This document shows, in pieces, positions 43,941 to 55,309 of a stretch of 64,000 bases of DNA (position 1 is its first letter; each line of letters begins with the position of its first letter). This DNA is from Macrothele yani (lineage: Eukaryota; Arthropoda; Arachnida; Araneae; Macrothelidae), in contig CM076997.1 of the NCBI GenBank assembly GCA_039090855.1, positions 163,090,709 through 163,154,708 on the forward strand. The letters are read 5' to 3'. The position numbers were made by a program, and so were the translations under genes. Below the pieces are notes generated by a model that had not been told where the DNA came from, ran no database searches, and worked only from the letters and a program-made list of their open reading frames with translations.

Positions 43941-45166
43941 GACTGAAGGGCAATTGAATTAGAGACAGCTGGCGTTATGCAAATGTTGCGCTGTGGGCGG
44001 TCCTGTAAACGAAAACGACATGAGGTATGCAGCGATCCGACAATATAAGGAGTGATGCGACGGGAATCAGTAAGAGTCGAATGCACTATGGGTAAAACGA
44101 AGGATATAAACGCATTTTAACGTGGACAAATTGTCGGAGCATGACGAATGGGTCACTCCAACTCGGAAGTCGTGCAAGCACTGAGGTTTTCACGAGCCAT
44201 CGTTTCACGGGTGCACCATGAGTACATCGGATCCGGTAATACTATCCCTGCAAGGGCCAACTGCCGTGGACAAGAGCGTGTGGATGAGGAGGTGATCGTC
44301 GGCTAGCTCGCATTGTAACTGCGGATCGACGGGCCACAGTCCAAGCAATCACTCGGCAAATTAACGCTGGTGCACAAAAACGTGTAAGCAGTCATACCAT
44401 TCAGAACCATCTCTTCGCTATGAGGTACAGAAGCCATCGTCCCACGAGGGTAACGCTGCTCACCGCACATCACAGGGTGCAAAGATTAGCATGGGCGCTG
44501 GAACATCGCCACTGGACGCTAGACATGTGAAAAAATGTTGCCTGGACTGATGAGCCGAGATTCACGTTGGTACATACGGATAACAAGATACGAGTACGGC
44601 GCAAACCACATGAAGCGATGGATCCTTCTTGCCAGCAGGGTACTCTTCAAGCTGGTGGGGGTGGCATTCTCGTCTGGGTGCTGCTTACGTGGACTGAAAT
44701 GGGACCACTGATACGTTTGACATCGACCCTCAGAAGTGAACGTTACCGGGATATCCTGGACGACCATTGGCTCTCGTTTGTGTGTCTTCAACATCCCACT
44801 GGGGACCTCATCCTGCAACAAGACAATGCACCGTGCCATCGCTCCCGAATTGTATCCGAATGGTTGGATGAAGACTCCACCGACGTGACCTCGCTTCCTA
44901 GGCCAGCTAGGTCACCTGACCTGAATCCCATCGAGTACATATGGGATGCCATCGAGAGAGATGTTTGAGGCTCTGACCCCCTTCCCCCCTCCATCAAATC
45001 TTCGTGAACTGTGGGAGCTTTTTCAGGGGTCGTGGATCCGCATGGCTTCCCAACGCTTCCGGTGTCTTGTCGAGTCCATGCCGAGACGAATCGCCGCAGT
45101 CATCAGGGCGAAAGGTGGTGCTACACGTTACTAGACAGGTATCTCTAATTCAATCGCTCTGCAGTG
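43941..45166 (+). mobile_element. Tc1-like element, family A, copy 3
   Basis: Ends GACTGAAGGGCAATTGAATT and AATTCAATCGCTCTGCAGTG, flanked by TA (43939-43940, 45167-45168). Orientation is opposite to the other two copies. It landed immediately beside the previous element. Length 1226 bp. Confidence 0.94.
44053..45134 (+). pseudogene. Tc1-like transposase (Tc1-A copy 3), broken
   Basis: Begins 'MRRESVRVECTMGKTKDINA' (ATG 44053) with an early stop. Open fragment 44567-44968 carries 'MVHTDNKIRVRRKPHEAMDP', 'GGGILVWVLLTWTEMGPLIR', 'LILQQDNAPCHRSRIVSEWL' (second catalytic D) and 'SLPRPARSPDLNPIEYIWDA' (third acidic residue). The C-terminus follows in another frame to 'AKGGATRY' and stop at 45134. 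The family sequence in the middle is best read here. Confidence 0.9.
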
Positions 45167-45168
45167 TA

Positions 45169-45260
45169 TATGAGAAGTCTTCTCAACATGTTAATGACGT
45201 GGCATCCACACATATGAGAAGTCTTCGCAACATGTTAATGACGTGACATCCACACTATTT
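45169..45260. repeat. 45-bp tandem duplication in the Penelope tail
   Basis: 'ATGAGAAGTCTTCTCAACAT' + 'GTTAATGACGTGGCATCCAC' is followed by a second near-identical copy. The same phrase, 'GTTAATGACATCGTATCCAC', occurs at about 42716 in the Penelope remnant, so this looks like the displaced end of that element. Confidence 0.65.
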
Positions 45261-45419
45261 CTACCAAGCGCGTGTAAGCAACTGACTAAAACCCGTGACT
45301 GTAAACACCATTTATGACATCAAATACAATTTGATGTCCTGAGGTATCATTGACAATGCGTAATTCATCTGTGTCTACAATTCATTGATATTTCGACGAG
45401 GTCGTACAGTGGCGTTACG
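45261..45419. other. No recognisable gene
   Basis: Short spacer; 'GACATCAAATACAATTTGATGTC' near 45316 is a small palindrome. Confidence 0.4.
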
Positions 45420-46290
45420 TTACCTGCCAACGAAGCCCCACATATTCTCTATTGAGAAGTCTGGGAAGCAAGCTGGCAAAGGAAGCACATGGACACTTTC
45501 TAGGCACTGTGTAGTGATGTTGGCAGTGTGTGGATGAGAGGTATCTTGCTGAAACTGTGCATTGGTAATGCCACGGAAATGCGGCAACAAAATGGGCTGC
45601 AACATCTCATTGATATATCATGATGCTCTTATAGTACCCACCACGCGTACGAGCGGCGAACATTTGTAGAAACTGAGAGCATCTTAAATCATGATGCCAA
45701 GCTGAGGTGTCGGGGGACTTTTTGGTATGGCAGTAACATTAGTACGGTGACACTTCGTCTTCAGAATGGCAATAGGTGATAATCGGCACTCAGACATAAG
45801 AGAGGCTTGTCGCTGATTACCACAAGGTTCCAGTTGTCCCACCACGCATGTCTGATACGGCACCACTCCAACATTTTGAGACTTTGTGCTGTGGTGAGGG
45901 GTAGTCTTTGTGGTATCTGGCGAGAGCACAAGCCTGCATCGGTCAGTTTGCGATTTACATAGTGCGTGTTGACACCGGGATGTCCATAGCTGCCTGTTAA
46001 CATTGTCAGAAGTCGTCAGCTTTACATCGTGAAGCTGCTACGAATGCCGTTGAACGTGGCGATCGAAGCGTTCTTACGTCTGCCCATACCTGCACCCGTC
46101 CCATTACGATAGCGTGCTTAATTTTCCACAAACCACTGTCGCAATATTCGGCCGACAGTTGTTGAATTCGGAAGTGTTTCCGCATGTTGTTTGACGCAGA
46201 GGCCAACCTTATGAAGGAGCCTTTGTTAAAAAGGTCCCGCTGATGGTAGATTCCCGATGACGTCGCCAGTTTTCAGATATTATCTGACTT
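45420..46290 (-). pseudogene. Tc1-like transposase, further family, decayed
   Basis: Minus-strand pieces in order: 'ASASNNMRKHFRIQQLSAEY' (46006-46206); 'VNRKLTDAGLCSRQIPQRLP' + 'LTTAQSLKMLEWCRIRHAWW' and 'NLVVISDKPLLCLSAD' (first catalytic D region, ISDKP for the usual FSDES) at 45761-46003; 'NAQFQQDTSHPHTANITTQC' (second D) and 'VHVLPLPACFPDFSIENMWG' (third acidic block, damaged) at 45420-45605. Element ends were not found. Confidence 0.8.
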
Positions 46291-47634
46291 GACATCCATG
46301 TCATATTTACACCAATAAACGGTTTCACATCTTCCGAATATGTATTGTACAATGGTGTAATCCCGTGTTTCGTTCATTAATCTTTTATATTTTAAACTGT
46401 CTGAAAGTTTGCTCACATACAGTCATCCCTAAAATTTGGAACAAAATAGATCTACTGCAACCTAAACAATAGTGCAACATCTCTATGGAAATGCATGGAT
46501 TTGTGCAAACGTTCATTATGCTGCATATCTGCGTGTACACATATAGTTTACTATGGCTGGTATTGTTGACGATTCTTTAAAACTAGAGCCTATAATTTTA
46601 AGAATTTCTCAAACATTAGCTTCGATATCTTCAAAATCTCCGTTTCCTTTCCGTAACTGAATTAATTAAACTGCATGGAAGCTACGTAAACCGGCCACCC
46701 GAGGGAAAAGAATATATTTAGCGTCATTAGCTTTTGATTGATGATTCATGGTATCTACATGCATCAAATGTTTTCTCATAAGGTGAGAACCGTTTATTAA
46801 GTTTACACATTTTTTTTTTCGAAAGTAATCCGTGAATTCGCATACATAAAAGAAATCTTATTAATGAACTTTTCGATAGCATCTTATATACATTTACATT
46901 GTGTCAAAGATCCAATTTTGCTTTCGCGAAAATCATCTAGCTTGCAAAAACGGGAGGTATTCTTCACTTCATAACCTAGTTTTTGTCATTTTAATTAGAG
47001 CGTTTACTTTCTAAGTTTCAAAGATAATTTTATCAGCAACCAAGCTTCCGGACTTCCGAATCGGCTATCTACACATACTGTATCTTCTCTCCGTCCATCG
47101 CATATCACTTCCAAATTGAAAATGAGTTAACAGTACAGAGAGAAGAATTTGGGTTTTTGCACATACGTTTAATACGTAAAATTTTGTAGAATAATTGCAT
47201 ATCGACGCTTTATTTATTCTTACTTTGATATTATCATAATTTCAAGTAGAAATAGGAATTCTGAAGCTTATAAACCGCGACCGTGTTTGTGGGGGCCACA
47301 ACACCGGACATGCTCGATCGGGTCTGGCATGAATACGACTACCGCTTAGATGTATGTCCCAGACGAAAGGTGCAAACACAGAGGGACTTTAAGTGACGCT
47401 CATCAAACCGGCACAGTTGAATTTCCGGTTAAGAGATGTCATGAATGTATATGGTAGGAAATAAAGAAAGTACATGTCTGTGAAACCCCACCATTCATTT
47501 ATGAGAACTCTGTATTATAAATGCATATTTTACATTTTAAGTGCATATTTCGTGTCTTTTCAATCCATATTTAGCTGTTTTAGTGCATATAATCTGGTCT
47601 CAAGTAATATGATACTTGAAAATTTATTGCAGGC
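46291..47634. other. No recognisable gene
   Basis: AT-rich. 'ATGCATATTTTACATTTTAAG' -type sequence at 47519-47600 recalls the AT-rich region near 32900, so parts could be hAT-derived; not supported further. Confidence 0.4.
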
Positions 47635-50130
47635 TGTCAACCCCGCCTTCTCGTGGTGCATCCTGTTCCCACTAAAGGGGCTCTGACGACCGCCAATAGC
47701 GGTATAACTATACCATCGGGATCAGAGGAAATGCTATCCCACACTCACCAACCCGCTTGGCCAGCGTGGTGAGTTATGGCCAAACACCTCCAAAATGACT
47801 CTACAACTTAAATCTTGGCCCTCAGTCTCCGGCAGCTGGAATGTACCTGGCCAAGGCAGCGGCCAGTGCGACATGAAGGCAGAGGGTGCTAAGAATCCCC
47901 GGAGGACCGGACTAGGCTGCCATTTGATGTTGACCTTGGCTACCTATAACGGACGCACCCTATCTTCTGATTCAAGGCTTCTTGAATTGGAAGAGGAACT
48001 ACAAAGGATCAAATGGGACATCGTCGGGCTAAGTGAGGTAAGGAGAAAAGGAGAAGATCTCATTGAACTGAAAAGTGGACATCTCTTCTATTATCGTGGG
48101 ACAGATACTGGCAGAACTAGTGGTGTTGGATTTATAATAAACAAGAAACTGAAGGATAAAGTGGTAGAAGTTGAAAGTTCCTCTGACAGAGCTGCACGAC
48201 TCGTTATCCAACTATCGAGAAGATACCAGGCTCAGATTATTCAAACTTATGCACCCACCACAAGTCATCCTGAAGAAGAAATTGAAGAATTTTATGAGGA
48301 AATTCGTCATCTAAATAATAAAGGTAAGCAGCACTTGAAGATAATTATGGGAGATTTCAATGCAAAAATAGGGCAACGGCAACAGAATGAAACTTCAGTA
48401 GGTAAATTCGGTCACGGCAACAGAAACCAGCGTGGAAATACTTTCGTTGAGTTTGCAGAGGCAGAAGGATTTTTCATCTTGAACTCCTTTTTCAAGAAAA
48501 AGCCACACAGGAAATGGACATGGAGACATCCAATTGGGACAAGTGAAATTGATTTTATTATGTGTAACAAAAAATTCGTCATCGAAGACTGCAGTGTGCT
48601 GAACAAGTTCAACACAGATAGTGACCATAGATTGGTGAGATGTAAGATGCACCTCAACACTAAACTGGAACGTGGCAAGCTCATAAGACAAACAAAATGT
48701 ATTGACATAACCAACCTTAAAAAACACCATAATACTTTCAAGTTGGAACTGAAGAACAGATTCTCTGCTTTAGAAGGCCTAACATCGGAAGAAGTGGATA
48801 TTTCGGAAGTTAACAGAAAAGTAACCAAAGCTCTAATGGAAACAGCAACAAAATTAGCTGGGTCTAAGAACAAGTTGCATGTGAACAAATTATCAGGAAA
48901 AACCAAAATGTTGATGCAAAAAAGAAGAGAGATGAGGACAACTAAAGAAGATGTGACTTCCAAAGTGGAATACATAGAGCTATGCAAGACAACACGAAAA
49001 AGTACCACTGAAGACGTAAGGAAATTCAACTGTGAGCTAGTGAGGAAAGCAATTGAAAACAACCAAAGCCTTAAGATAGCAAAGGGACATCTCAGTAAGG
49101 GAAGAAAACAGATTATGGCTCTGAGAAAAGAAGATGGTTCTATAACAAGAAATAGAGGCGAAATTTTGACAAGAGTGAAAGATTTGTACTCCAAATTATA
49201 TGAAAGGGATGATACATGTACTCCAGACATCATGAAAGGTACCAGAGTTCTTCCAGTCCTCCCAGCAGAAGTTGCTCATGCAATCAAGAACATGAAGCGG
49301 GGGAAAGCTCCAGGAGAAGATGGAATTACTATAGACATCATACAAGAAGCAAGTGGAGAAATTGAAACAGTACTCGCCCAAATTTTCACTCGATGCCTTA
49401 ATGAAGGGAAGATTCCTGAGGATTGGAACAACGCTACAATGATCCTGCTACATAAAAAAGGTGACATTGAGGATCTCAGGAACTACAGACCTATCAGCCT
49501 CCTATCAGTGGTTTATAAAATCTTCACTAAAGTTCTTTCACACCGCTTGAAGGTAACACTGGACATGGCTCAACCGAGAGAACAAGCTGGATTCAGGAGT
49601 GGCTACAGCACAATAGATCATATCCACGTACTGAGAGAACTAATTGAAAGAGCGAGGGAATATGAACTTCCATTGTGCATGGCTTTTATCGATTATGAAA
49701 AAGCCTTTGATTCGGTGAAACCATCAGCAGTTACCACGGCTCTGAAATCCTGCGGTATTGAAGATGCATACATTAATATTATTAATAACATCTATGAAAA
49801 TGCAAGTGCAAAGATTCGGCTGTTTGAAAATACAACACACATAAAAATTGGAAAGGGAGTGAGACAAGGTGACACCATATCTCCGAAGCTCTTTAATGCC
49901 ACATTGGAAAATGTCTTTCAATCACTGAACTGGGAAAACAAAGGGATAAAGATTAATGGAGATTATCTAACCCACCTTCGTTTTGCTGATGACGTAGTCA
50001 TTTTTGCAACTACCCCATCAGAGCTGCAGAGTATGATCCAGGAACTTGCTGACAAGAGTAAAGAAGTGGGATTAAAAATGAACTTTCAGAAGACAAAAGT
50101 GATGTTCAATGCTTTTACAAGAAATGAAGA
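47635..50130 (+). mobile_element. RTE-type LINE copy 2, 3'-truncated at a satellite
   Basis: The 5' leader starts 'TGTCAACCCCGCCTTCTCGT' and matches copy 1's leader in reverse. The coding region follows. Homology to copy 1 stops at 'AGAAATGAAGA' (50130), where the satellite unit starts without a gap. LINEs are usually truncated at the 5' end, so a 5'-complete, 3'-cut copy implies later rearrangement or satellite invasion. Confidence 0.9.
47795..50130 (+). CDS. RTE-type LINE polyprotein (endonuclease + RT), C-terminus missing
   Basis: About 778 uninterrupted residues before the satellite. Residues ~46-240 are an AP-like endonuclease: 'TLATYNGRTLSSDSRLLELE', 'GLSEVRRKGEDL' (catalytic E), 'GDFNAKIGQRQ', 'DSDHRLVRCKM' (D/H). 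Residues ~490-778 are the RT: 'KAPGEDGITIDIIQEAS', 'ILLHKKGDIEDLRNYRPISL', 'GFRSGYSTIDHIHVLRELIE', 'FIDYEKAFDSVKPS' (catalytic D), 'GVRQGDTISPKLFNATLENV', 'RFADDVVIFATTPSE' (catalytic FADD, ~730). The ATG at 47795 is the first in the frame; the ATG at 47927, just before the conserved TLATYNGR, is an alternative start. The frame runs on into the satellite to 50377, which is not LINE protein. Confidence 0.9.
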
Positions 50131-51905
50131 CAGTTTTCAATTTAGAACCACCAATTTGGTATACTATCTCATTGTACTCTTACACCAACTTGGACCACAG
50201 ACGGAAGAGGTCGGGGCCCGGGGTCAAGGGGGCCCTAAACAACATTTTCGTAAAACCTACAGTTTTCAATTTAGAACCACCAAATTTGGAATACTATCTC
50301 ATTGTACTCTTACTTGGACTACAGACGTAAGAGGTCGGGGCCCGGGGTCAAGGGGGCCCCAAACAACATTTTCGTAAAACCTACAGTTTTCAATTTAGAA
50401 CCACCAAATTTGGAATACTATCTCATTGTACTCTTACTTGGACTACAGACGTAAGAGGTCGGGGCCCGGGGTCAAGGGGGTCCCATACAACATTTTCGTA
50501 AAACCTACAGTTTTCAATTTAGAAACCCCAAATTTGGAATACTATCTCATTGTACTCTTACTTGGACAACAGACGTAAGAGGTCGGGGCCCGGGTTCAAG
50601 GGGCCCCAAACAACATTTTTGTAAAACCTACAGTTTTCAATCTAGAACCACCAAATTTGGTATGCTATCTCATTGTACTCTTACACCAACTTAGACCACA
50701 GGCGGAAGAGGCCGGAGCCCGGGGTCAAGGGGGCCCCATACAACAATTTCGTAAAACCTACAGTTTTCAATTTAGAACCACCAAATTTGGTATACTATCT
50801 CATTGTACTCTTACACCAACTTAAACCACAGACGGAAGGACTCACTCGGGGCCCGGGGTGAAGGAGGTCCCATACAACATTTTCGTAAAATCTACAGTTT
50901 TCAATCTACAACCACCAAATTTGGTATACTATCTCATGGTACTCTAACTTAGCTCGCAGATAGGGTATTGGAGTGCAGAATTGTGTGGCAGTTCTTTAGT
51001 AAAAAATGGAAATTTTTGAGAAAATTTTGTATGAGACTCCCTTTACCCCGGGCCTCGACCCCTTCCAAAAACCGTGTATGGTCTAAGTACAATGAGATAG
51101 TATAACAAATTTGGTGGTTCTAAATTGAAAACTATAGATTTTACGAAACTATTGTATGGGGCCCCCTTGACCCCGGGCCCCGACCTCTTCCGTCTGTGGT
51201 CTAAGTTGGTGTACGAGTACAATGAGATAGTATACCAATTTTGGTGGTTCTAAATTGAAAACTGTAGATTTTACGAAAATGTTGTATGGGGGCCCCTTCA
51301 CCCCGGGCCCCGACCCCTTCCGTCTGTGGTCTAAATGAGATAGTAAACCAAATTTGGTGGTTCTAAATTGAAAACTGTAGATTTCACGAAAATGTTGTTT
51401 GGGACCGGGCCCCAACACCTTCCGTCTGTGGTCTAAGTTGATGTAAGAGTGCAATGAGATAGCATACCAAATTTGGTGGTTCTAAATTGAAAACTGTAGA
51501 TCTTACGAAAATGTTGTATGGGGCCCCTTCACCCCGGGCCTCGACCCCTTCCGTCTGTGGTCTAAGTTGGTGTAAGAGTACAATGAGATAGTAAACTAAA
51601 TTTGGTGGTTCTAAATTGAAAACTGTAGATTTTACGAAAATGTTGTTTATGACCGGGCCTCCTTGACACCGGGCCCCGACCCCTTCCGTCTGTGGTCTAA
51701 GTTGGTGTAACAGTACAATGAGATAGTATACCAAATTTGGTTTGTGTAAACTGAAAAACTGTAGATTTTACGAAAATATTGAATGGGGGCCCCTTGATCC
51801 CGGGCCCCGACTTCTTCCGTCTGTGGTCTAAGTTGGTGTAAGAGTACAATGAGATAGTATACAAAATGTGGTGGTTCTAAATTGAAAACTGTAGATTTTA
51901 CGAAA
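50131..51905. repeat. ~125-bp satellite, array with head-to-head inversion
   Basis: The forward unit begins 'CAGTTTTCAATTTAGAACCA' at 50131, 50260, 50384, 50508, 50631, 50761 and 50895 (period 123-134 bp) and contains 'CTATCTCATTGTACTCTTAC' and a GC-rich 'GGGGCCCGGGGTCAAGGGGG' core. From about 51075 the complementary orientation appears ('TGAGATAGTATACCAAATTT', 'GGTTCTAAATTGAAAACTGT') and repeats to 51905. The centre (about 50960-51070) is a unique stretch with a partial unit. The internal core is itself nearly palindromic. Confidence 0.95.
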
Positions 51906-51917
51906 GCATATACTGTA

Positions 51918-51962
51918 TAGTGTCGACGAAGTGAGTGTCGACGAAATGATTGTCGACGAAGT
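51918..51962. repeat. 15-bp tandem repeat x3
   Basis: 'GTGTCGACGAAGTGA', 'GTGTCGACGAAATGA', 'TTGTCGACGAAGTGG' in tandem directly after the satellite. The wording resembles the 'CACCGAAGTGTCACTTGA' type units of the 53.3-kb element but is a different sequence. Confidence 0.8.
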
Positions 51963-53269
51963 GGCGTCTTTGATTTATTTTTATCGGAACTCCATGAATT
52001 TGCTTATCTATCCTGTCAGGAGTAAATTTCTGCTGCAGTATTCTGCATCAAACATCACTCTCGCAATTTCGTTATAAGATGAAGAAGAAATATTTCTCGC
52101 TATACCATGTAGGCGAACAGACATCTCAATTCATCTCCCTATTTTCTACGACGCATACTCTCTGTATCAGGGAAATCTGTTTTTTTTTGCTATGTGAAGA
52201 AATTCCATGAATTCCGAACACTCAAAAAAGTTTTGTTACTTTCACTTCTGTGATTTGAATGACGTTTTCGTATGAGAAATATTCAAGTGAATCTCTGCTT
52301 CGGAAGAATGCAGATTAAATATTTGTTACTACATTTTTGAAACATATTACGAACAATAAAATAATGCTTCTTTCGGAAATGCGATTTATCAGCGTACTAT
52401 TCCAGTTGATTTCCTCATTTTTCTAAATAATTAGATTATAATTCATCTATTCAATACATGATCACATAAGCATATTATAATTTAGAAATTCCACTAACTT
52501 TTTTATGCTACCTAAGCCTTCCAGGATTTTTCATGTTATCAGAGCAGTAATGAGGTGATATTAACATATAAACCTTTTTCCTTTATTGTAATGGAAATTT
52601 ATTTTATTAGATTTGTTTTCTGAATTGCTGTAGGAACAGCAAAATTTACCCACTCCCTTTTCATTTTATCATATAAAGTTGTAAACGAATTGTGTAAAAC
52701 TGGTCAGTATCAGCATTATTGATTTAGATTTCATGAAATACCTATAATGGAAAATAAGTAATTAATTTGATTAAATCCGAAGTTACTGACAAAATAGAAC
52801 GCCTTTCAGGAATGAAATCGAACCAATAAACTTCGAATAAATTGAACAGCATACGTGCACGGTTTCGATGAAAATACGTCACCTAATTACAATATTCAGA
52901 TCGTTTCTAACTGATTAAGAACATTGTAAAGTCCCTCGAATTTCTCAGAAAAGATATTCGTGTCATATTATTTAGAAACATTAGAGCTCACAATTTCATT
53001 TCAAATTTTAACAAACCTGGTGACCGAGATCTCTGAATTAATGCAAACATTATTTGTTTAAGCAAAGGTCTGTTCATTAGTGTTTTTGGAGTACCTCGAT
53101 TAATATAATAACCGCCAAAATCCTGCGGATTTGTTTATGAGCATTATCACTATTAAAAAAGCAGAATTTTCATAACTGCCGCAAGCAGCGCCTCATGGTT
53201 AGTTCTGTAGCACGCCATGGTCACTACTACATGGCTTCCACACGCCGTGGTCATTAGTATATGGCTATC
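51963..53269. other. No recognisable gene
   Basis: Strongly AT-rich. Only a small imperfect tandem pair, 'CACGCCATGGTCACTACTAC' / 'CACGCCGTGGTCATTAGTAT', at about 53211-53265. Confidence 0.5.
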
Positions 53270-54280
53270 GTTCACTTGGCCGGAAGCTGACATCACCGAA
53301 AATCAGTTAGCCGGAAACCATAGACCGAAATGTACATTTCGCCAAAGTTTCACTTGCACGAAACGTTCATTTCACCGAAGTGTCACTTGAACAAAAGGTA
53401 CATTTCACCGAAGAGTCACCTGATCAAAAGGTTCGTTTTACTAGAAGGTCTCTTCATCTAAACGTTCATGTCATCGAAGTGTCAGTTTATCAAAAACTTG
53501 AGATTTTATTATAAGACATGTAAAAGTATGGTGTTGCTAGTTCGGAAGAGAGACCGCCGAAACGCTTAGGGATCGTTCACAAATTGCACTTTGGATTTAT
53601 CGTGTCCATTTTACCGTAGGTCGGTGATTTGAAATCTAAAATCAATTATAAAGCCCGTGCCTAGACCTTATTAACAATATGTAATTCCATAAAGTTTCGT
53701 AGCAAGTACAGCATATATTATAATATGCACTTCACTTGTTATGTGAACCTTGTGATATTACTACTTGTTAGCCTATGTAAACTTAATGAATATGAGCAGC
53801 AGAATCAAAATTTGCGAGAAAAGCCCTACGCCTTTAAATTTGTTTCGTGCCTTAGTAGAAGTGCAACTTTATTAATTTGACTGTTCCTATGTAACCCTTA
53901 TTATAATATGAGAACGGAGGATTAAATATGCTAAAAAGGCTTAAACCCAGGCCTAGGGCCTTAAAATTAGTTTTCTGTGTTATTCGTGTGAGGGGGAACT
54001 AAAAAGTGCAATTTGATTACGATCCCCTAATATCTTAATGATATGTCTTCCGAAGTTGCAGCACACGTCAACAAATCCTATAATGAAATCCAGAGTTTTC
54101 GATTAACTGATCCTTCGGTGAAATGACTTTCGATGAAATGAACCGTTAGGTGAAGAGACTATGCGGTGAAATGAAACTTTCGATCAATAGACCTTTCGAT
54201 GAAATGAACTATTCGATCGAGTGACCTTTTGTTGAAGTGATTTTATGTCAATAGATCTTTCTGTGAAGTAAATAAATGAA
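53270..54280. mobile_element. Foldback-type element made of 33-bp subterminal repeats
   Basis: Left part: tandem 33-bp units 'TTCATTTCACCGAAGTGTCA' + 'CTTGAACAAAAGG' from 53333 (53333, 53366, 53399, 53432, 53465). Right part (about 54100-54270): the same phrases in reverse complement ('TCGATGAAATGAACTATTCG', 'GATCGAGTGACCTTT', 'CGGTGAAATGAAAC'). The middle (53500-54090) is AT-rich and non-coding. Long inverted arrays around a spacer are the form of foldback elements; no target duplication is identified. Confidence 0.75.
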
Positions 54281-55300
54281 CTATATCAGCTAGATATAAG
54301 ATATGCATCTTGTATACAGTTTATTGATCTGAGCTACTGCTTTAAAATAACGTCTTTTTTATGAAAGTCGAATGCAATATTTGAAAAAATGCAATGTTTC
54401 AATGTTTTCCATTGAATGCAATGTGTTAAAAGTTTTGAACACCAGAATCGTACTTCGAGTCAAAAGAAGAAAAAAATGTTTGAAAAAAATTGTCAAAACG
54501 ATAAAGAAAGGTGTCTGCTCATTCATCACCTATTGAACATGGTACTTGAAAATTGAAGTTGATCTTTCCAGTGCAATTTTTATGTGAAACGCTACAATCT
54601 TTTTTTGTGAAAACTGTTTTTTTAAATAAATGCAATACAGAAGCTTTGCGACAATGTACAAGTGTAAATGAAAAAAGTAATTACAATGCCATTTTATTTG
54701 CCAAAAACAAAATCAAACTTACATAACTGTAGCTTCATTTTTCAGCGTAATATCCCATCAAATTCACAAACTTCTCTTAAGGGTTCACACGTTTCTTGTT
54801 CCTATCAGAAAAGACGATCTTTGGCTGCCTCTGAAGCCATGTATTCACCGCACTCTGTCACCTCTTCTTCACTGCCAATCCTCCGGCCACTGTAATTGTA
54901 TTTCAAGAGGGCCAAATGAATGTGGAACAACCAGAGAGTTGAGGTTTTCAATTCTCACTATATTAGTATTTACGGCTACTTTATTGGGGCAAGCATTGTT
55001 AAGGTGTAATGCAACAATGTTTAATAATAATTATCTTCTTTGAGATAGTTGAACTACAGACATTGCCTAAATGAAGATAAATCATTCACCAGATAATTCC
55101 AGTTTTGAAATAAGGGAAATGCTTCTTAAAGCCAAGGCCAGGTACTGGTTTAAGTCTATCTAACATGTTTGCGTCATCAAACAAAAACAAGAAAGATGAC
55201 ACCGACTTTTCGGTAGTAATAAGCACGTATTTTGAATCCGTTCTGACCCAAATTAAATTTATCAAAGCTATTCAAAGTCAATGGAACCATTATGGAAAGC
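54281..55300. other. No recognisable gene
   Basis: AT-rich. The open frame 54668-54895 (75 residues, Ser-rich tail) has no family match. Confidence 0.45.
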
Positions 55301-55309
55301 AATAGATCT

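Noticed and set aside
48412..49233. 273-residue minus-strand frame as a gene
   Set aside because: It is the antisense of the RTE endonuclease-RT coding region and has no recognisable product.
50131..50377. Satellite-encoded C-terminus as part of the LINE protein
   Set aside because: Copy 1 of the LINE has a different, conserved C-terminus; the satellite portion is accidental read-through.
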